DNA of 64,000 nt from Cupriavidus basilensis. GTDB lineage: Bacteria; Pseudomonadota; Gammaproteobacteria; Burkholderiales; Burkholderiaceae. The stretch lies in assembly GCF_000876015.1 (NCBI RefSeq), contig NZ_BBQM01000024.1:62001-126000 (forward strand), read 5' to 3'. The translations under genes were made by a program, and so were the position numbers. Under the pieces are notes generated by a model, which did not search any database, was not told the DNA's origin, and saw only the letters and a list, made by a program, of their open reading frames with translations. Shown here in pieces: positions 17,017 to 25,998 of the stretch (positions within the stretch are counted from its first letter, which is position 1; every line of letters starts with the position of its first letter).

Positions 17017-18237
17017 ATGACAGAGCAGACATCCCAGAAGAACCAGGCACAGGCGCTGGATGGCATCCGGGTCCTCGATCTCGGCACGTTCGTCGCCGGC
17101 CCTTTCTGCACGACCATCCTGGCGGAATTCGGCGCCGAGGTCATCAAGGTGGAGCCGCCCGGAACGGGCGATTCGCTGCGGCGCTTCGGCACCCATACCG
17201 ACTGCGGCGACACGCTGATGTGGCTCAACGAGAGCCGCAACAAGAAGTGCGTGACGCTCAATCTGCGCGACCCCAAGGGGCAGGAAGTCCTCAAGCGCCT
17301 GGCCGCGCGCAGCGACGTGATCGTGGAGAACTACCGGCCCGGCGTGCTGGAGCGCTGGGGCCTGCCGTGGGAAGAGATCCAGCGGCTCAACCCGCGCGCC
17401 ATCCTGGTGCGCATCTCGGCCTATGGCCAGGAAGGCCCGTACCGCGGCCGGCCGGGTTTCGCGCGGGTGGCGCACGCCTTCTCGGGGCTCGCCTATCTCG
17501 CCGGCGAGCCGGGCCGCACGCCGGTCACGCCCGGGTCCACGTCGCTGGCCGACTACGGCTCGGGTCTGTACGGCGCGGTCGGGGTGCTGCTGGCGCTGCG
17601 CGCGCGGGAGAGCACGGGCGTGGGGCAGGTGGTCGATCTCGCGCTCTACGAATCCATGTTCCGCGTCCTGGACGAGATGGTGCCGGTGTACCAGCAGACC
17701 GGCATGGTGCGCGAGCGGCAGGGCGCCGACACGGTGAACGTGGTGCCGCACAGCCACTACCAGACCCGCGACGGCAAGTGGGTGGCCATCGCCTGCACCA
17801 ACGACAAGATCTTCGCGCGGCTGGCGGCGGTCATGGGCGAGCCGGAACTGGCGGCGCCCGAGCGCTGGGGCCCGGTCGGGCACCGCCTGGCGGAGCGCGC
17901 GGCGGTCAATGCGCGCGTGGCGTCGTGGGCCGCGTCGATCGACTGCGCCGACCTGCTCGCGCGGTGCGACGCCGGCGGCGTGCCGGCCGCCACGCTGTAC
18001 AGCGTGGCCGACATCTTCGCGGACCCGCAGTACGCGCTGCGCGAGAACATCAAGACGGTGCCGTCGCGCGCGGGGCCGGTGGCGGTGCAGAACGTCATCC
18101 CCAAGCTGTCCGGCACGCCGGGCGGCATCAAGTGGCTGGGCCCGGCGCTGGGGGAACACAACGACGCGGTCTTCCAGGAGCTGCTCGGCATGACGGCCGG
18201 CGAGCTCGACGCCATGCGGGAGGCCGGCATCATGTGA
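17017..18237 (+). CDS. Class III (CaiB/BaiF) CoA-transferase
   Basis: The protein has 406 residues. The N-terminus GIRVLDLGTFVAGPFCTTILAEFGAEVIKVEPPGTGD is the classical CaiB/BaiF start. NESRNKKCVTLNLRDPKG, the catalytic Asp region (SLADYGSGLYGAVGVLLAL) and GVPAATLYSVADIFADPQ complete the family pattern. The enzyme moves CoA between carboxylic acids. The ATG at 17017 is preferred over an in-frame TTG at 16996. The gene is followed by a Bug receptor and a CitE-like lyase, so it probably activates a dicarboxylate or hydroxyacid (for example itaconate, citramalate or malate type) for cleavage by that lyase. The substrate is inferred from context. Confidence 0.93.
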   Translation: MTEQTSQKNQAQALDGIRVLDLGTFVAGPFCTTILAEFGAEVIKVEPPGTGDSLRRFGTHTDCGDTLMWLNESRNKKCVTLNLRDPKGQEVLKRLAARSDVIVENYRPGVLERWGLPWEEIQRLNPRAILVRISAYGQEGPYRGRPGFARVAHAFSGLAYLAGEPGRTPVTPGSTSLADYGSGLYGAVGVLLALRARESTGVGQVVDLALYESMFRVLDEMVPVYQQTGMVRERQGADTVNVVPHSHYQTRDGKWVAIACTNDKIFARLAAVMGEPELAAPERWGPVGHRLAERAAVNARVASWAASIDCADLLARCDAGGVPAATLYSVADIFADPQYALRENIKTVPSRAGPVAVQNVIPKLSGTPGGIKWLGPALGEHNDAVFQELLGMTAGELDAMREAGIM

Positions 18238-18289
18238 CGCAGGCACGCGGCGGCGCCCGGACATATAAAAAAACATCAGGAGACAAACC

Positions 18290-19270
18290 ATGAAGAGACG
18301 CAGGTTCATGCAGGCCACGGCCGCGGCGCTGGCCGCGCCGCTCGGCCAGTGGGCGGCGCAGGCGCAGACCTGGCCGGACAAGCCGGTCAGGCTGCTGGTT
18401 CCCACGCCGCCCGGCAACGCCCTCGACATCTCGGCGCGGCTGCTGGGCGACCGGCTGACGCAGCGCTGGAAGCAGGCGGTGGTGGTCGACAACCGGCCCG
18501 GCGGCAGCGGCCTGCCCGCCATGATCGCCGGCAAGACCGCGGCGCCGGACGGGTACACCATCATCGTGGCGCCGTCGTCCACGATGGCCATCAACCCCGG
18601 CCTCTATCCCAAGCTGCCCTACGATCCGCGCGAGAATTTCGACACGGTGGGCGGCATCTATCTCGCGCCGATCATGCTGGTGGCCGGCAATGCCTCGCCA
18701 TACCACTCGCTGGCCGACGTCGTGGCCGCGGCGCGCAAGGAGCCCGGCAAGCTGGCCATCGCCATCGGCGGGCCGCCGGGCACCACGCAGCATCTCTCGG
18801 CCGAGCTGTTCCGCTTCCGCGCGGGCCTGCAGGTCATCAACGTGCCCTACAAGGGCAGCGGCCCGGCCATGCAGGACCTGCTGGGCGGGCAGGTCGGGCT
18901 GCTGTTCGACAGCGTGGCCTCGGCGCTGCCGCAGATCAAGGCCGGCGCGCTGCGCCCCATCGCGGTGGCCAGCGCGCAGCGCATGCCCCAGCTGCCGAAC
19001 GTGCCGACCATCGCCGAACTGGGCTATCCCGGCTTCGAGGCGGTGAGCTGGGGCGGGCTGGCCGTGCCCAAGGGCACGCCGCGCGCCATCATCGAGCGCA
19101 TCGGCGAGGACACCCGCGCCATCGTCAACGACCCGGCGGTGCGCGAGCAGATGCTCTCGCGCGGCCTGCTGCCCGATGCGCGCGGCGCGGCCGACTGGAG
19201 CCGCTTCATCGATTCGGAAATCGTCAAGTGGGGCGAGCTCATCAAGGCCGCCCACATCACCGTGGAGTAG
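18290..19270 (+). CDS. Bug/TctC-family tripartite tricarboxylate transporter receptor
   Basis: The protein has 326 residues. MKRRRFMQATAAALAAPLGQWAAQA is a signal peptide with a possible twin-arginine character (RRRFMQA). The mature protein starts TWPDKPVRLLVPTPPGNALD, the Bug family pattern; NVPYKGSGPAMQDLLGGQV and LPNVPTIAELGYPGFEA are also typical. It captures a carboxylate in the periplasm. No TctA or TctB membrane subunit is present in the window, so it must use a remote one or act as a sensor. AGGAG precedes the ATG. It sits between a CoA-transferase and a lyase, pointing to a shared substrate. Confidence 0.93.
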   Translation: MKRRRFMQATAAALAAPLGQWAAQAQTWPDKPVRLLVPTPPGNALDISARLLGDRLTQRWKQAVVVDNRPGGSGLPAMIAGKTAAPDGYTIIVAPSSTMAINPGLYPKLPYDPRENFDTVGGIYLAPIMLVAGNASPYHSLADVVAAARKEPGKLAIAIGGPPGTTQHLSAELFRFRAGLQVINVPYKGSGPAMQDLLGGQVGLLFDSVASALPQIKAGALRPIAVASAQRMPQLPNVPTIAELGYPGFEAVSWGGLAVPKGTPRAIIERIGEDTRAIVNDPAVREQMLSRGLLPDARGAADWSRFIDSEIVKWGELIKAAHITVE

Positions 19271-19279
19271 CGCACAGAC

Positions 19280-20104
19280 ATGCCGGCCCAGCATTCCTTC
19301 CTGTTTGTCCCCGCCACGCAGCCGCAGCGTTTTTCCAAGGCGGCCGCGAGCGGCGCGCACGCCGTGATCGTCGACCTCGAGGACGCCGTGGCGCCGCCCG
19401 ACAAGGAGCGCGCGCGCGCCATCTTCGCGGACGAGGCCGCGGCCCTGCGCGCCTTGTGCGACGGCGCGGGCTGCGAGCTGCTGGTGCGCATCAACGCCCA
19501 CGGCAGCGCGTGGCACGCGCAGGACGTGCAGGCCTGCGCCGGCCTGCCGGTGCACGGCGTGGTGGTGCCCAAGCCGGACGACCTCGTCGTGCTGGCGGCG
19601 CTGGCGCGCGCCGTGGGAGGCGCCCGCGCGCTCTACCTGCTGGTCGAGTCGGCCGCCGGCTTCCTGCATCTGGCCGACATCGCGCGCGCGCCCGGCGTGC
19701 GCCGGCTGATGCTGGGCGCGGCCGACCTGATGCTCGACATCGGCCTGCCCGACGACGACGCGCCGCTGCACTATTTCCGCTCGCAACTGGCGATGCATTC
19801 GCGGCTGGCCGGGCTGCCGCCGCCGGTGGACGGCGTCTGCCTGGCGCTGGACGATGCCCGGCGGCTGGCGCACGAGGTCGAGCGCGCCAAGCGCTTCGGC
19901 TTCGGCGCCAAGCTGTGCGTCCATCCCACGCAGATCGAGGCCGTCAACCGCGGCTTCCTGCCGCCGGCGGCCGAATGCGAATGGGCGCGCCGCGTGATCG
20001 AGGCGGCGGCCGGCGCCGGCGGGGCGGCGGTCAGGGTCGATGGCCGGCTCGTCGATGCGCCGATCATCGAGCAGGCGCGCCGCGTGCTGGCGGCGGCCAG
20101 CTAG
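19280..20104 (+). CDS. CitE/HpcH-type CoA-ester lyase (citrate lyase beta-like)
   Basis: The protein has 274 residues. HSFLFVPATQPQRFSKAAASGAHAVIVDLEDAVAP is the CitE-like N-terminus with the Mg-binding DLEDAV. VRINAHGSAWHAQDV, VVVPKPDD, LLVESAAGFLHLADIA and KLCVHPTQIEAVN follow in order, as in malyl/citramalyl-CoA lyases and citrate lyase beta chains. The start is 9 bp after the Bug gene stop, so the two are co-transcribed. With the CaiB-type transferase it forms a likely activate-then-cleave pair giving acetyl-CoA or pyruvate plus an oxoacid. Substrate not known. Confidence 0.92.
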   Translation: MPAQHSFLFVPATQPQRFSKAAASGAHAVIVDLEDAVAPPDKERARAIFADEAAALRALCDGAGCELLVRINAHGSAWHAQDVQACAGLPVHGVVVPKPDDLVVLAALARAVGGARALYLLVESAAGFLHLADIARAPGVRRLMLGAADLMLDIGLPDDDAPLHYFRSQLAMHSRLAGLPPPVDGVCLALDDARRLAHEVERAKRFGFGAKLCVHPTQIEAVNRGFLPPAAECEWARRVIEAAAGAGGAAVRVDGRLVDAPIIEQARRVLAAAS

Positions 20105-20153
20105 CCTCGCCGCCCTGGCCGCCTGTTGGGGGATGCCCGGCTTTGCAGGCCCG

Positions 20154-20252
20154 GGAAGTTGTCCCAGAATGGCGCGCAGCGGTCCCGCGCGGGCGCTGCG
20201 CGGCACTTGCCGTGCCGCGCAGCGGCGCCGGGATCTTCCCGAACCGACTTCC
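20154..20252. repeat. Dispersed palindromic repeat, copy A
   Basis: This ~100-bp non-coding element aligns with 50309-50422; the right half is nearly identical (ACTTGCCGTGCCGCGCA core, then GGATCTT). Its ends are roughly inverted (GGAAGT...ACTTCC) and the middle forms a perfect 12-bp stem, GCTGCGCGGCAC/GTGCCGCGCAGC at 20195-20223. It fills the gap between the CitE-like gene and LysR and could also act as a terminator for the former. Confidence 0.65.
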
Positions 20253-20268
20253 GACATCTCCCTCCCGC

Positions 20269-21168
20269 ATGGGAACGCCTGTGGACCTACAGCACTTACG
20301 CGCCTTCGAGGCGATCGCGCGTGAGGGCAATCTCACCCGCGCGGCCGAAAGCCTGCACCTGACGCAGCCCGCGGTGAGCATGCAGATCAAGAGCCTGCAG
20401 GAGCTGCTGCAGGTGACGCTGTTCGTGCGCACCGGGCGCGGGCTCATGCTCAGCGCGCACGGCCGGGCGCTGGTGCCCGCGGCCCGCAAGATCCTGGAGG
20501 CCGTGGAGGAATTCGGCCGCGCCGCCGAGGCCATGCGCAGCGCCGCCTACGGCACGCTCGGCCTGGGCACCATCCTCAATCCCGAGGCCATCCGCCTGGG
20601 CGCCTGCCTGCAATACCTGGTCGAGCATCATCCGAACGTGCAGCCGCGGCTGCGGCACGGCATGTCGGGCTGGGTCCTGAGCCAGATCCGCGGCGGCGCG
20701 CTGGACGCGGCGTTCTATCTCGGCCCGCCGGGCGAGGTCGGCTCGGGCGACGACATCTGCGCGCTCAAGCTGCGCGCCATCCACTATTACGTGATCGCGC
20801 CGCGCGGCTGGGACGCGCGCGTGGCCGGCAAGAGCTGGGCCGAGGTGGCGCTGCTGCCGTGGGTCTGGACGCACGAGCATTCGACCCACCACCGCATGCT
20901 GAGCCGCAAGTTCGACGAGCTCGGCGTGCGCCCGCTGGTGGCCGCCGAAGTGGACCTGGAGGCGTCGATGGTGGACCTGGTGGTGTCGGGCGTCGGCCTC
21001 TCGCTGGCGCGCGACTCGGTGGCGCTGCGCGTGGCCCAGTCGCACGGGCTGGTGGTGGCGCAGACGCTCACGCTGACCGCCGATCTCTCGTTCATCGCGC
21101 TGGCCAGGCGCATGGAGGACCCGGTGGTGAGCGCGGCCTTCGCCGCCGTGCGCGCCACCTATGGCTGA
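20269..21168 (+). CDS. LysR-family transcriptional regulator
   Basis: The protein has 299 residues from the ATG at 20269 (GTG at 20281 is possible). The N-terminal winged helix is LQHLRAFEAIAREGNLTRAAESLHLTQPAVSMQIKSLQELLQVTLF. The effector domain follows from about residue 90 (GTLGLGTILNPEAIRLGACL, RLRHGMSGWVLSQI). It lies downstream of the CoA-transferase, Bug and lyase genes on the same strand and probably controls them. It is paralogous to the convergent LysR at 21194-22105; shared blocks include LRHGMSG, GTIL-P-IRLG and GVGLSL-RD. The two genes converge with only 25 bp between their stops. Confidence 0.92.
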   Translation: MGTPVDLQHLRAFEAIAREGNLTRAAESLHLTQPAVSMQIKSLQELLQVTLFVRTGRGLMLSAHGRALVPAARKILEAVEEFGRAAEAMRSAAYGTLGLGTILNPEAIRLGACLQYLVEHHPNVQPRLRHGMSGWVLSQIRGGALDAAFYLGPPGEVGSGDDICALKLRAIHYYVIAPRGWDARVAGKSWAEVALLPWVWTHEHSTHHRMLSRKFDELGVRPLVAAEVDLEASMVDLVVSGVGLSLARDSVALRVAQSHGLVVAQTLTLTADLSFIALARRMEDPVVSAAFAAVRATYG

Positions 21169-21193
21169 AGCACGCCGGCGCCGGCGCCGCCCG

Positions 21194-22105
21194 TCAGTCC
21201 AGCCACACCCGGTTCAGCGCGCCCAGCGCCTCCACGATCAGCGCCTCCTCCAGCCTGGACGCCAGGCAGACGAACTGCAGCTCGCAGCCGATGCGGACCC
21301 GGTCCGCCACGGCCAGCCCTGACGTCTGGCTCTCGCGCATGGCGGTGGCATCGCGCACCAGGCTGAGCCCGACCCCCGACTTGATGAGATCGAGCATGGA
21401 CGGCTCCTGGTCCACCAGCGCGGCGCGGCGCGGCGCCAGCCCGCGCGGGCCGAAGATGCCCGCCAGCAGGCGCGAATGCACGGATTCCGGCGGCGTCGCC
21501 AGCCAGGGCAGGGTGGCCAGCGCTTCCCAGTCGCAGCCCGTCACCTGCGGCCCCCAGCCGGCCGGCGCCACCACCCGGTACTCGAAGCGCGTCAGCGTGC
21601 GCACCGCCAGGTCCGGCTGCAACTGGTGCGTGGCTTCGCGGTCGGGGCTCAGGTAGAAGCAGACGTCCAGGCTGCCCTGCTGCAGCTGGGCCATCACGCT
21701 GCCGCTCATGCCGTGGCGCAGTTCGGTCTCGATCTGCGGCGCCGACTGCACCAGTTGCCCGAGCCAGTCGCCCAGGCGGATGAACGACGGCTCCAGGATG
21801 GTGCCGATGCGCAGCTTGCCGCGCACGGTGCCGTGCAGCCGGCTCACGGCATTGGCCACGTCCTGGATGGCATGCAGGGCGCGCTCGGCCTGGGGCAGCA
21901 GCGCGGCGCCGTCGGCGCTCAGCACCAGCCCGTGGGCGGTGCGGTGGAACAGCGTCAGGCCCGTGATCTCCGCCATGCGCTTGAGCTGGAGGCTGACGGC
22001 CGGCTGCGAGCGGTGCATCTGCTCGGCCGCCTTGGAGACATTGCCCTCGCGCGCCACCGCGACGAACACCCGCAGCGTCTGCAGATCAAGATTGGCCGGA
22101 TTCAT
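21194..22105 (-). CDS. LysR-family transcriptional regulator (paralogue of 20269-21168)
   Basis: The protein has 303 residues. HTH: LQTLRVFVAVAREGNVSKAAEQMHRSQPAVSLQLKRMAEITGLTLF. The effector domain has GTILEPSFIRLGDWLGQL and RHGMSGSVMAQLQQGSLDVCFYL, which align with the neighbouring LysR. It is transcribed divergently from the GMC oxidoreductase across a 130-bp region that holds a clear palindrome (22132-22152), the usual arrangement of a LysR regulator with its target. The effector is unknown, but the paralogy suggests that the two LysR proteins sense related carboxylates. Confidence 0.93.
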   Translation of the reverse strand: MNPANLDLQTLRVFVAVAREGNVSKAAEQMHRSQPAVSLQLKRMAEITGLTLFHRTAHGLVLSADGAALLPQAERALHAIQDVANAVSRLHGTVRGKLRIGTILEPSFIRLGDWLGQLVQSAPQIETELRHGMSGSVMAQLQQGSLDVCFYLSPDREATHQLQPDLAVRTLTRFEYRVVAPAGWGPQVTGCDWEALATLPWLATPPESVHSRLLAGIFGPRGLAPRRAALVDQEPSMLDLIKSGVGLSLVRDATAMRESQTSGLAVADRVRIGCELQFVCLASRLEEALIVEALGALNRVWLD

Positions 22106-22131
22106 ATTTGTGAAACCTATATCTCAGATTG

Positions 22132-22152
22132 CCGAAACTCAATGGATTTCGG
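22132..22152. promoter_or_regulatory. LysR-type operator candidate CCGAAA-N9-TTTCGG
   Basis: CCGAAA (22132-22137) and TTTCGG (22147-22152) are perfect inverted arms around nine bases, in the divergent region between the LysR gene (start 22105) and the GMC oxidoreductase (start 22236). Size and spacing suit a LysR recognition site. Confidence 0.55.
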
Positions 22153-22235
22153 AATATCCCGGGAGGAAACTACGCGCACTCGCCACAACAATTTTAGCGC
22201 GGCAAATAAAGCTCGCGTTCCGGAGACACAGCGTC

Positions 22236-23918
22236 GTGACCCACAGCACCGATCCCGCTTTCGACTACATCGTCATCGGCGCCGGCACCGCCGGCGCGCT
22301 GATGGCCAACCGGCTCAGCGCCGACAAGGACCGGCGCGTGCTGCTGATCGAGGCCGGCGGCAAGGATGACTACCACTGGATCCACATCCCGGTCGGCTAT
22401 CTCTACTGCATCGGCAACCCGCGCACCGACTGGCTCTACCGCACCGAGCCCGACGCGGGCCTCAACGGCCGCCAGTTGCGCTACCCGCGCGGCAAGACGC
22501 TCGGCGGCTGCTCCAGCATCAACGGCATGATCTACATGCGCGGCCAGTCGCGCGACTACGAGCAGTGGGCGCAGCGCACCGGCGACGACACCTGGCGCTG
22601 GGACAACGTGCTGCCGGCCTTCCGCCAGCACGAAGACCATTATCTCGGCGACACCCCGGAGCACGACGCGGCCTTCGCCGACTACCACGGCCACGGCGGC
22701 GAGTGGCGCGTGGAAAAGCAGCGCCTGCGCTGGGACATCCTCGACGCCTTCGCCGAAGCCGCGGCGCAGGCCGGCGTGCCGCACACCGGCGATTTCAACC
22801 GCGGCGACAACGAGGGCGTGGGCTACTTCCAGGTCAACCAGAAAGCCGGCTGGCGCTGGAACAGCGCCAAGGCGTTCCTGCGTCCCGCCTGCAGCGGCCG
22901 GCCCAATTTCGAACTGTGGACCGGCGCGCAGGTCGCGCGCCTGCTGGTCGAGCCGCGGGCCGACGGCAGCCTGCGCTGCACCGGCGCGCGGGTGTGGGAC
23001 GGCCGGCAGTTCGTCACCGTGCGCGCCGCATGCGAGGTGATCCTGTGCGCGGGCAGCATCGGCTCGCCGCAGATCCTGCAGCTCTCGGGCCTGGGCCCGG
23101 GCGCGCTGCTGCGCGAGCACGGCATCGAGGTGCTGGCCGACCTGCCCGGCGTGGGCGGCAACCTGCAGGATCACCTGCAGATCCGCGCCGTGTACCGGAT
23201 CGAGGGCGCGGCCACGCTCAACGTGCTGGCGTCCAGCCTGTGGGGCAAGGCGCGCATCGGCCTGCAATACCTGCTGTCGCGCAGCGGCCCCATGAGCATG
23301 GCGCCGTCGCAGCTGGGCGCCTTCACGCGCAGCTCGCCGGAGCAGGCCTGGCCCAACATCCAGTACCACGTCCAGCCGCTCTCGCTGGAGGCGTTCGGCG
23401 AGCCGCTGCATGCCTTCCCGGCCTTCACGGCCAGCGTCTGCAACCTGAACCCCACCAGCCGCGGCACCGTGCGCATCCGCAGCGAGGACTTCCGCCAGGC
23501 GCCGGCCATCGCGCCCAACTACCTGTCCACCGCCGAGGACCGGCAGGTGGCGGCGGACTCGCTGCGCGTGACCCGCCGCATCGTCGCGCAGCCGGCGCTG
23601 GCCCGCTACAAGCCGCAGGAATACAAGCCCGGCCCGCAATACCGGACGGACGAGGACCTGGCGCGGCTGGCCGGCGACATCGCCACCACCATCTTCCACC
23701 CCGTGGGCACCGCGGCGATGGGCCGCGACGGCGACCCCGCGGCCGTGCTGGACAGCCGCATGCGGGTGCGCGACGGGCGCGGCGGCCGCATCGCCGGCCT
23801 GCGCGTGGTCGACGCCAGCGCGATGCCGTCGATCACCAGCGGCAACACCAACAGTCCCACGCTGATGATGGCCGAGAAGGCCGCGGGCTGGGTGCGCGCG
23901 GACGCCGGGCGGGGCTGA
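22236..23918 (+). CDS. GMC-family FAD oxidoreductase (choline dehydrogenase-like)
   Basis: The protein has 560 residues with a GTG start at 22236, eight to nine bases after GGAG; no ATG fits. The FAD-binding N-terminus is DYIVIGAGTAGALMANRLS, followed by LLIEAGG. The GMC signatures are PRGKTLGGCSSINGMIYMRG and the block GSIGSPQILQLSGLGPG. The C-terminal catalytic His-Pro is in TIFHPVGTAAMG, with ASAMPSITSGNTNSPTLMMAEKAA at the end. It oxidises an alcohol to an aldehyde or acid. It has no signal peptide. It is divergent from its likely LysR regulator. A perfect 8-bp stem (23933-23960) follows the stop. Confidence 0.93.
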   Translation: MTHSTDPAFDYIVIGAGTAGALMANRLSADKDRRVLLIEAGGKDDYHWIHIPVGYLYCIGNPRTDWLYRTEPDAGLNGRQLRYPRGKTLGGCSSINGMIYMRGQSRDYEQWAQRTGDDTWRWDNVLPAFRQHEDHYLGDTPEHDAAFADYHGHGGEWRVEKQRLRWDILDAFAEAAAQAGVPHTGDFNRGDNEGVGYFQVNQKAGWRWNSAKAFLRPACSGRPNFELWTGAQVARLLVEPRADGSLRCTGARVWDGRQFVTVRAACEVILCAGSIGSPQILQLSGLGPGALLREHGIEVLADLPGVGGNLQDHLQIRAVYRIEGAATLNVLASSLWGKARIGLQYLLSRSGPMSMAPSQLGAFTRSSPEQAWPNIQYHVQPLSLEAFGEPLHAFPAFTASVCNLNPTSRGTVRIRSEDFRQAPAIAPNYLSTAEDRQVAADSLRVTRRIVAQPALARYKPQEYKPGPQYRTDEDLARLAGDIATTIFHPVGTAAMGRDGDPAAVLDSRMRVRDGRGGRIAGLRVVDASAMPSITSGNTNSPTLMMAEKAAGWVRADAGRG

Positions 23919-24225
23919 ACGCCCGCGGCGCCGGCGGCCATTCCGGGGGGAGTGGCCGCCGCACCGGGCGAGGGGCCGGGCAAGGCAGCGGTGCCGGGCA
24001 TGCGGCGCAAATTGTGTCCAAGTCACCCCGCACCCGTGGGGTCGGGCCAGATCTGCAACACCGCGGGGGCGGCGCCCGCTAGAATGCAGGCCTTGTTCCG
24101 AGGATTTTCGACATTGCGGCCCGCCGGGCGGCAACGCCCGGATGCGGGCGCCGCGCGACCTCGACACGCCACGAAGCCCTGGCCCGGTGCCGCGCGCAGC
24201 GCTTGCGCCGGCGCCCCGTCCCACG
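23919..24225. other. Intergenic region between GMC oxidoreductase and diguanylate cyclase
   Basis: It holds a hairpin (GGCGGCCA at 23933-23940 with TGGCCGCC at 23953-23960) that may end the GMC transcript, though no U-run follows. A TAGAAT hexamer near 24080 is a weak -10 candidate for the cyclase. No gene is seen. Confidence 0.4.
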
Positions 24226-25998
24226 ATGCTAAAGATCCCCCTGCCAGCCTCGCCGCTGGAACGCCGCTTTGCGCTGCTCGCCGCCACCCTGGGCTTTGTC
24301 CTGCTGGCGCTGTCCATCTGGCTGTTTCGATACCAGTGGGTGGCTTATGCGAATGCCGAGCACGCGCTTACCGACCTGCGCATCTTTCGCGCGATCCTGC
24401 TCGCGATGGAGCAGGTCTCGGTCGAGCGCGGCCCCAGCAACGCCGCGCTCGGAGAGGCGCTGCCGCTGCCGCCGGCGCAAGGGCAGGCGCTGCTGGACGC
24501 GCGCGCGGAAAGCGACCGGCGCATCGCCGGGCTGCTGGGCCAGCTCGAAGCGCCGGAGTGCGGCAACTGCCTCAGCGAGCGCGACACGGTGCTGCGCGCG
24601 CGCGACGATCTCGCCCGCGCGCGCGCCGAGGTCGACGGCCTGCTGCGCCAGCCGCACGGCCAGCGCACCGGCGAGGCGCTGCACCGCGCGGCGGACGGCA
24701 TGATCCGGGTGATGCCGCCGTTGTCCGCCATCGCCGACGTCAGCGCCGCCAGGGTCGACCGGGGCGTGCCCGGCGCGCTCAGCCGCCTGCTGGCGGCGCG
24801 GCTGGCGGCGCTGCTGCGGGAGCAGGCCGGGCTGCTCGGCTCGCAGCTCACGCCCGCGCTGGGCACCAACCGGCAGTTGAACAGCACCGAGCAGTTCGCC
24901 ATCGAGCGCACGCTGGGCACCATCGCGCAGCTGCGCGCGCTGCTCCAGCCGCGCGTGCTGAGCGATCCGGAGCTGCCGCAAGGGGCGTTCCAGGTGGTGG
25001 AGCGGCAGTATTTCGGCGCGGGCCTGGAGTATTTCTCGCGTGTGCACGCGCTGGCGAGCCTGCCCGGCGACGCGGGCGTCTCGAGCGCCGAATTCGTCGA
25101 TCACTATGTGCCCTCGATGGGCGCGATCACGCGCTTTCGCGACGAGATTCTCGATCTGGTCGAGCGGCAGGTGCGGGCCCAGCGCGACACCCGGCTGGCG
25201 TGGCTGGGCGGCATCGTCGCCATCCTCTCGGCGGTGATCGTGTTCCTGTTCCTCGGCGTGTGGCTGTTCCGCCGGCAGGTGGTCCGGCCGTTCGCGGACG
25301 CCGCGCGCGCGATCCGCGCCATCGCGGCCGGCAACCTCGCCGTGACGCTGTCGTCCAGGCCGTACCGCGGAGAGATCCGCGAGTTGTTCGACGCCGTGCA
25401 GGTGCTGCGCGGCAACGCCGTCGAGCGCGCCAGGCTGGAGCGCGAGCGCCGCCAGTTGATCGCCGAGCTGTCGCGCATGGCGCAAACCGATGCGCTCACC
25501 GGGCTGTTCAACCGCGGCGCCTTCGACATCAGGCTGAAGGACGCCTGCTCCGGCGCGGGACGGCGCGCGGGCGGGCAGCTGCTGTCGCTGACCCTGTTCG
25601 ACATCGATCACTTCAAGCGCGTCAACGACAAGTACGGCCATGCCACGGGCGACCGCGCGCTGCGGCGGATCGCCGAACTGAGCCGCGAGGTATGGCGCGA
25701 GGGCGACATCGTGGCGCGCATCGGCGGCGAGGAATTCGCGGTGCTGGCCAGCGTGCCGGCCTGCCAGGATGCGCTGGACATGGCGCAGCAGCTGCGCGCG
25801 CGCCTGGCGGCGACGCCGCTCGTGGCCGACAGCGGCGAACGGTTCAGCATCCAGGCCAGCTTCGGCACCGCCTTCGTCATGCCGGGCGAGGCGCAGGACG
25901 CGGACGGGCTGATGCGGCGCGCCGATCTGCTGCTGTACCAGGCCAAGCAGGGCGGCCGCGACCGGATCGTGGCCGAGACGGTGCCGCCGCGGCCATGA
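24226..25998 (+). CDS. Membrane diguanylate cyclase with periplasmic sensor, HAMP-like linker and GGDEF domain
   Basis: The protein has 590 residues from the ATG at 24226. TM1 is about residues 17-37 and TM2 about 325-347, enclosing a ~285-residue periplasmic helical domain (FRAILLAMEQVSVERGPSNAALGE at its start, reminiscent of NIT-type nitrate/nitrite sensors). A HAMP-like segment (VVRPFADAARAIRAIAAGNL) leads to the GGDEF domain: TDALTGLFNRGAF, DIDHFKRVNDKYGH and the active-site motif GGEEF at 500-504. An inhibitory I-site REGD lies at 491-494, the correct five residues before it. It should make c-di-GMP with product inhibition. A link to the pga exopolysaccharide operon 14 kb away is plausible but unproven. 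Confidence 0.93.
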   Translation: MLKIPLPASPLERRFALLAATLGFVLLALSIWLFRYQWVAYANAEHALTDLRIFRAILLAMEQVSVERGPSNAALGEALPLPPAQGQALLDARAESDRRIAGLLGQLEAPECGNCLSERDTVLRARDDLARARAEVDGLLRQPHGQRTGEALHRAADGMIRVMPPLSAIADVSAARVDRGVPGALSRLLAARLAALLREQAGLLGSQLTPALGTNRQLNSTEQFAIERTLGTIAQLRALLQPRVLSDPELPQGAFQVVERQYFGAGLEYFSRVHALASLPGDAGVSSAEFVDHYVPSMGAITRFRDEILDLVERQVRAQRDTRLAWLGGIVAILSAVIVFLFLGVWLFRRQVVRPFADAARAIRAIAAGNLAVTLSSRPYRGEIRELFDAVQVLRGNAVERARLERERRQLIAELSRMAQTDALTGLFNRGAFDIRLKDACSGAGRRAGGQLLSLTLFDIDHFKRVNDKYGHATGDRALRRIAELSREVWREGDIVARIGGEEFAVLASVPACQDALDMAQQLRARLAATPLVADSGERFSIQASFGTAFVMPGEAQDADGLMRRADLLLYQAKQGGRDRIVAETVPPRP

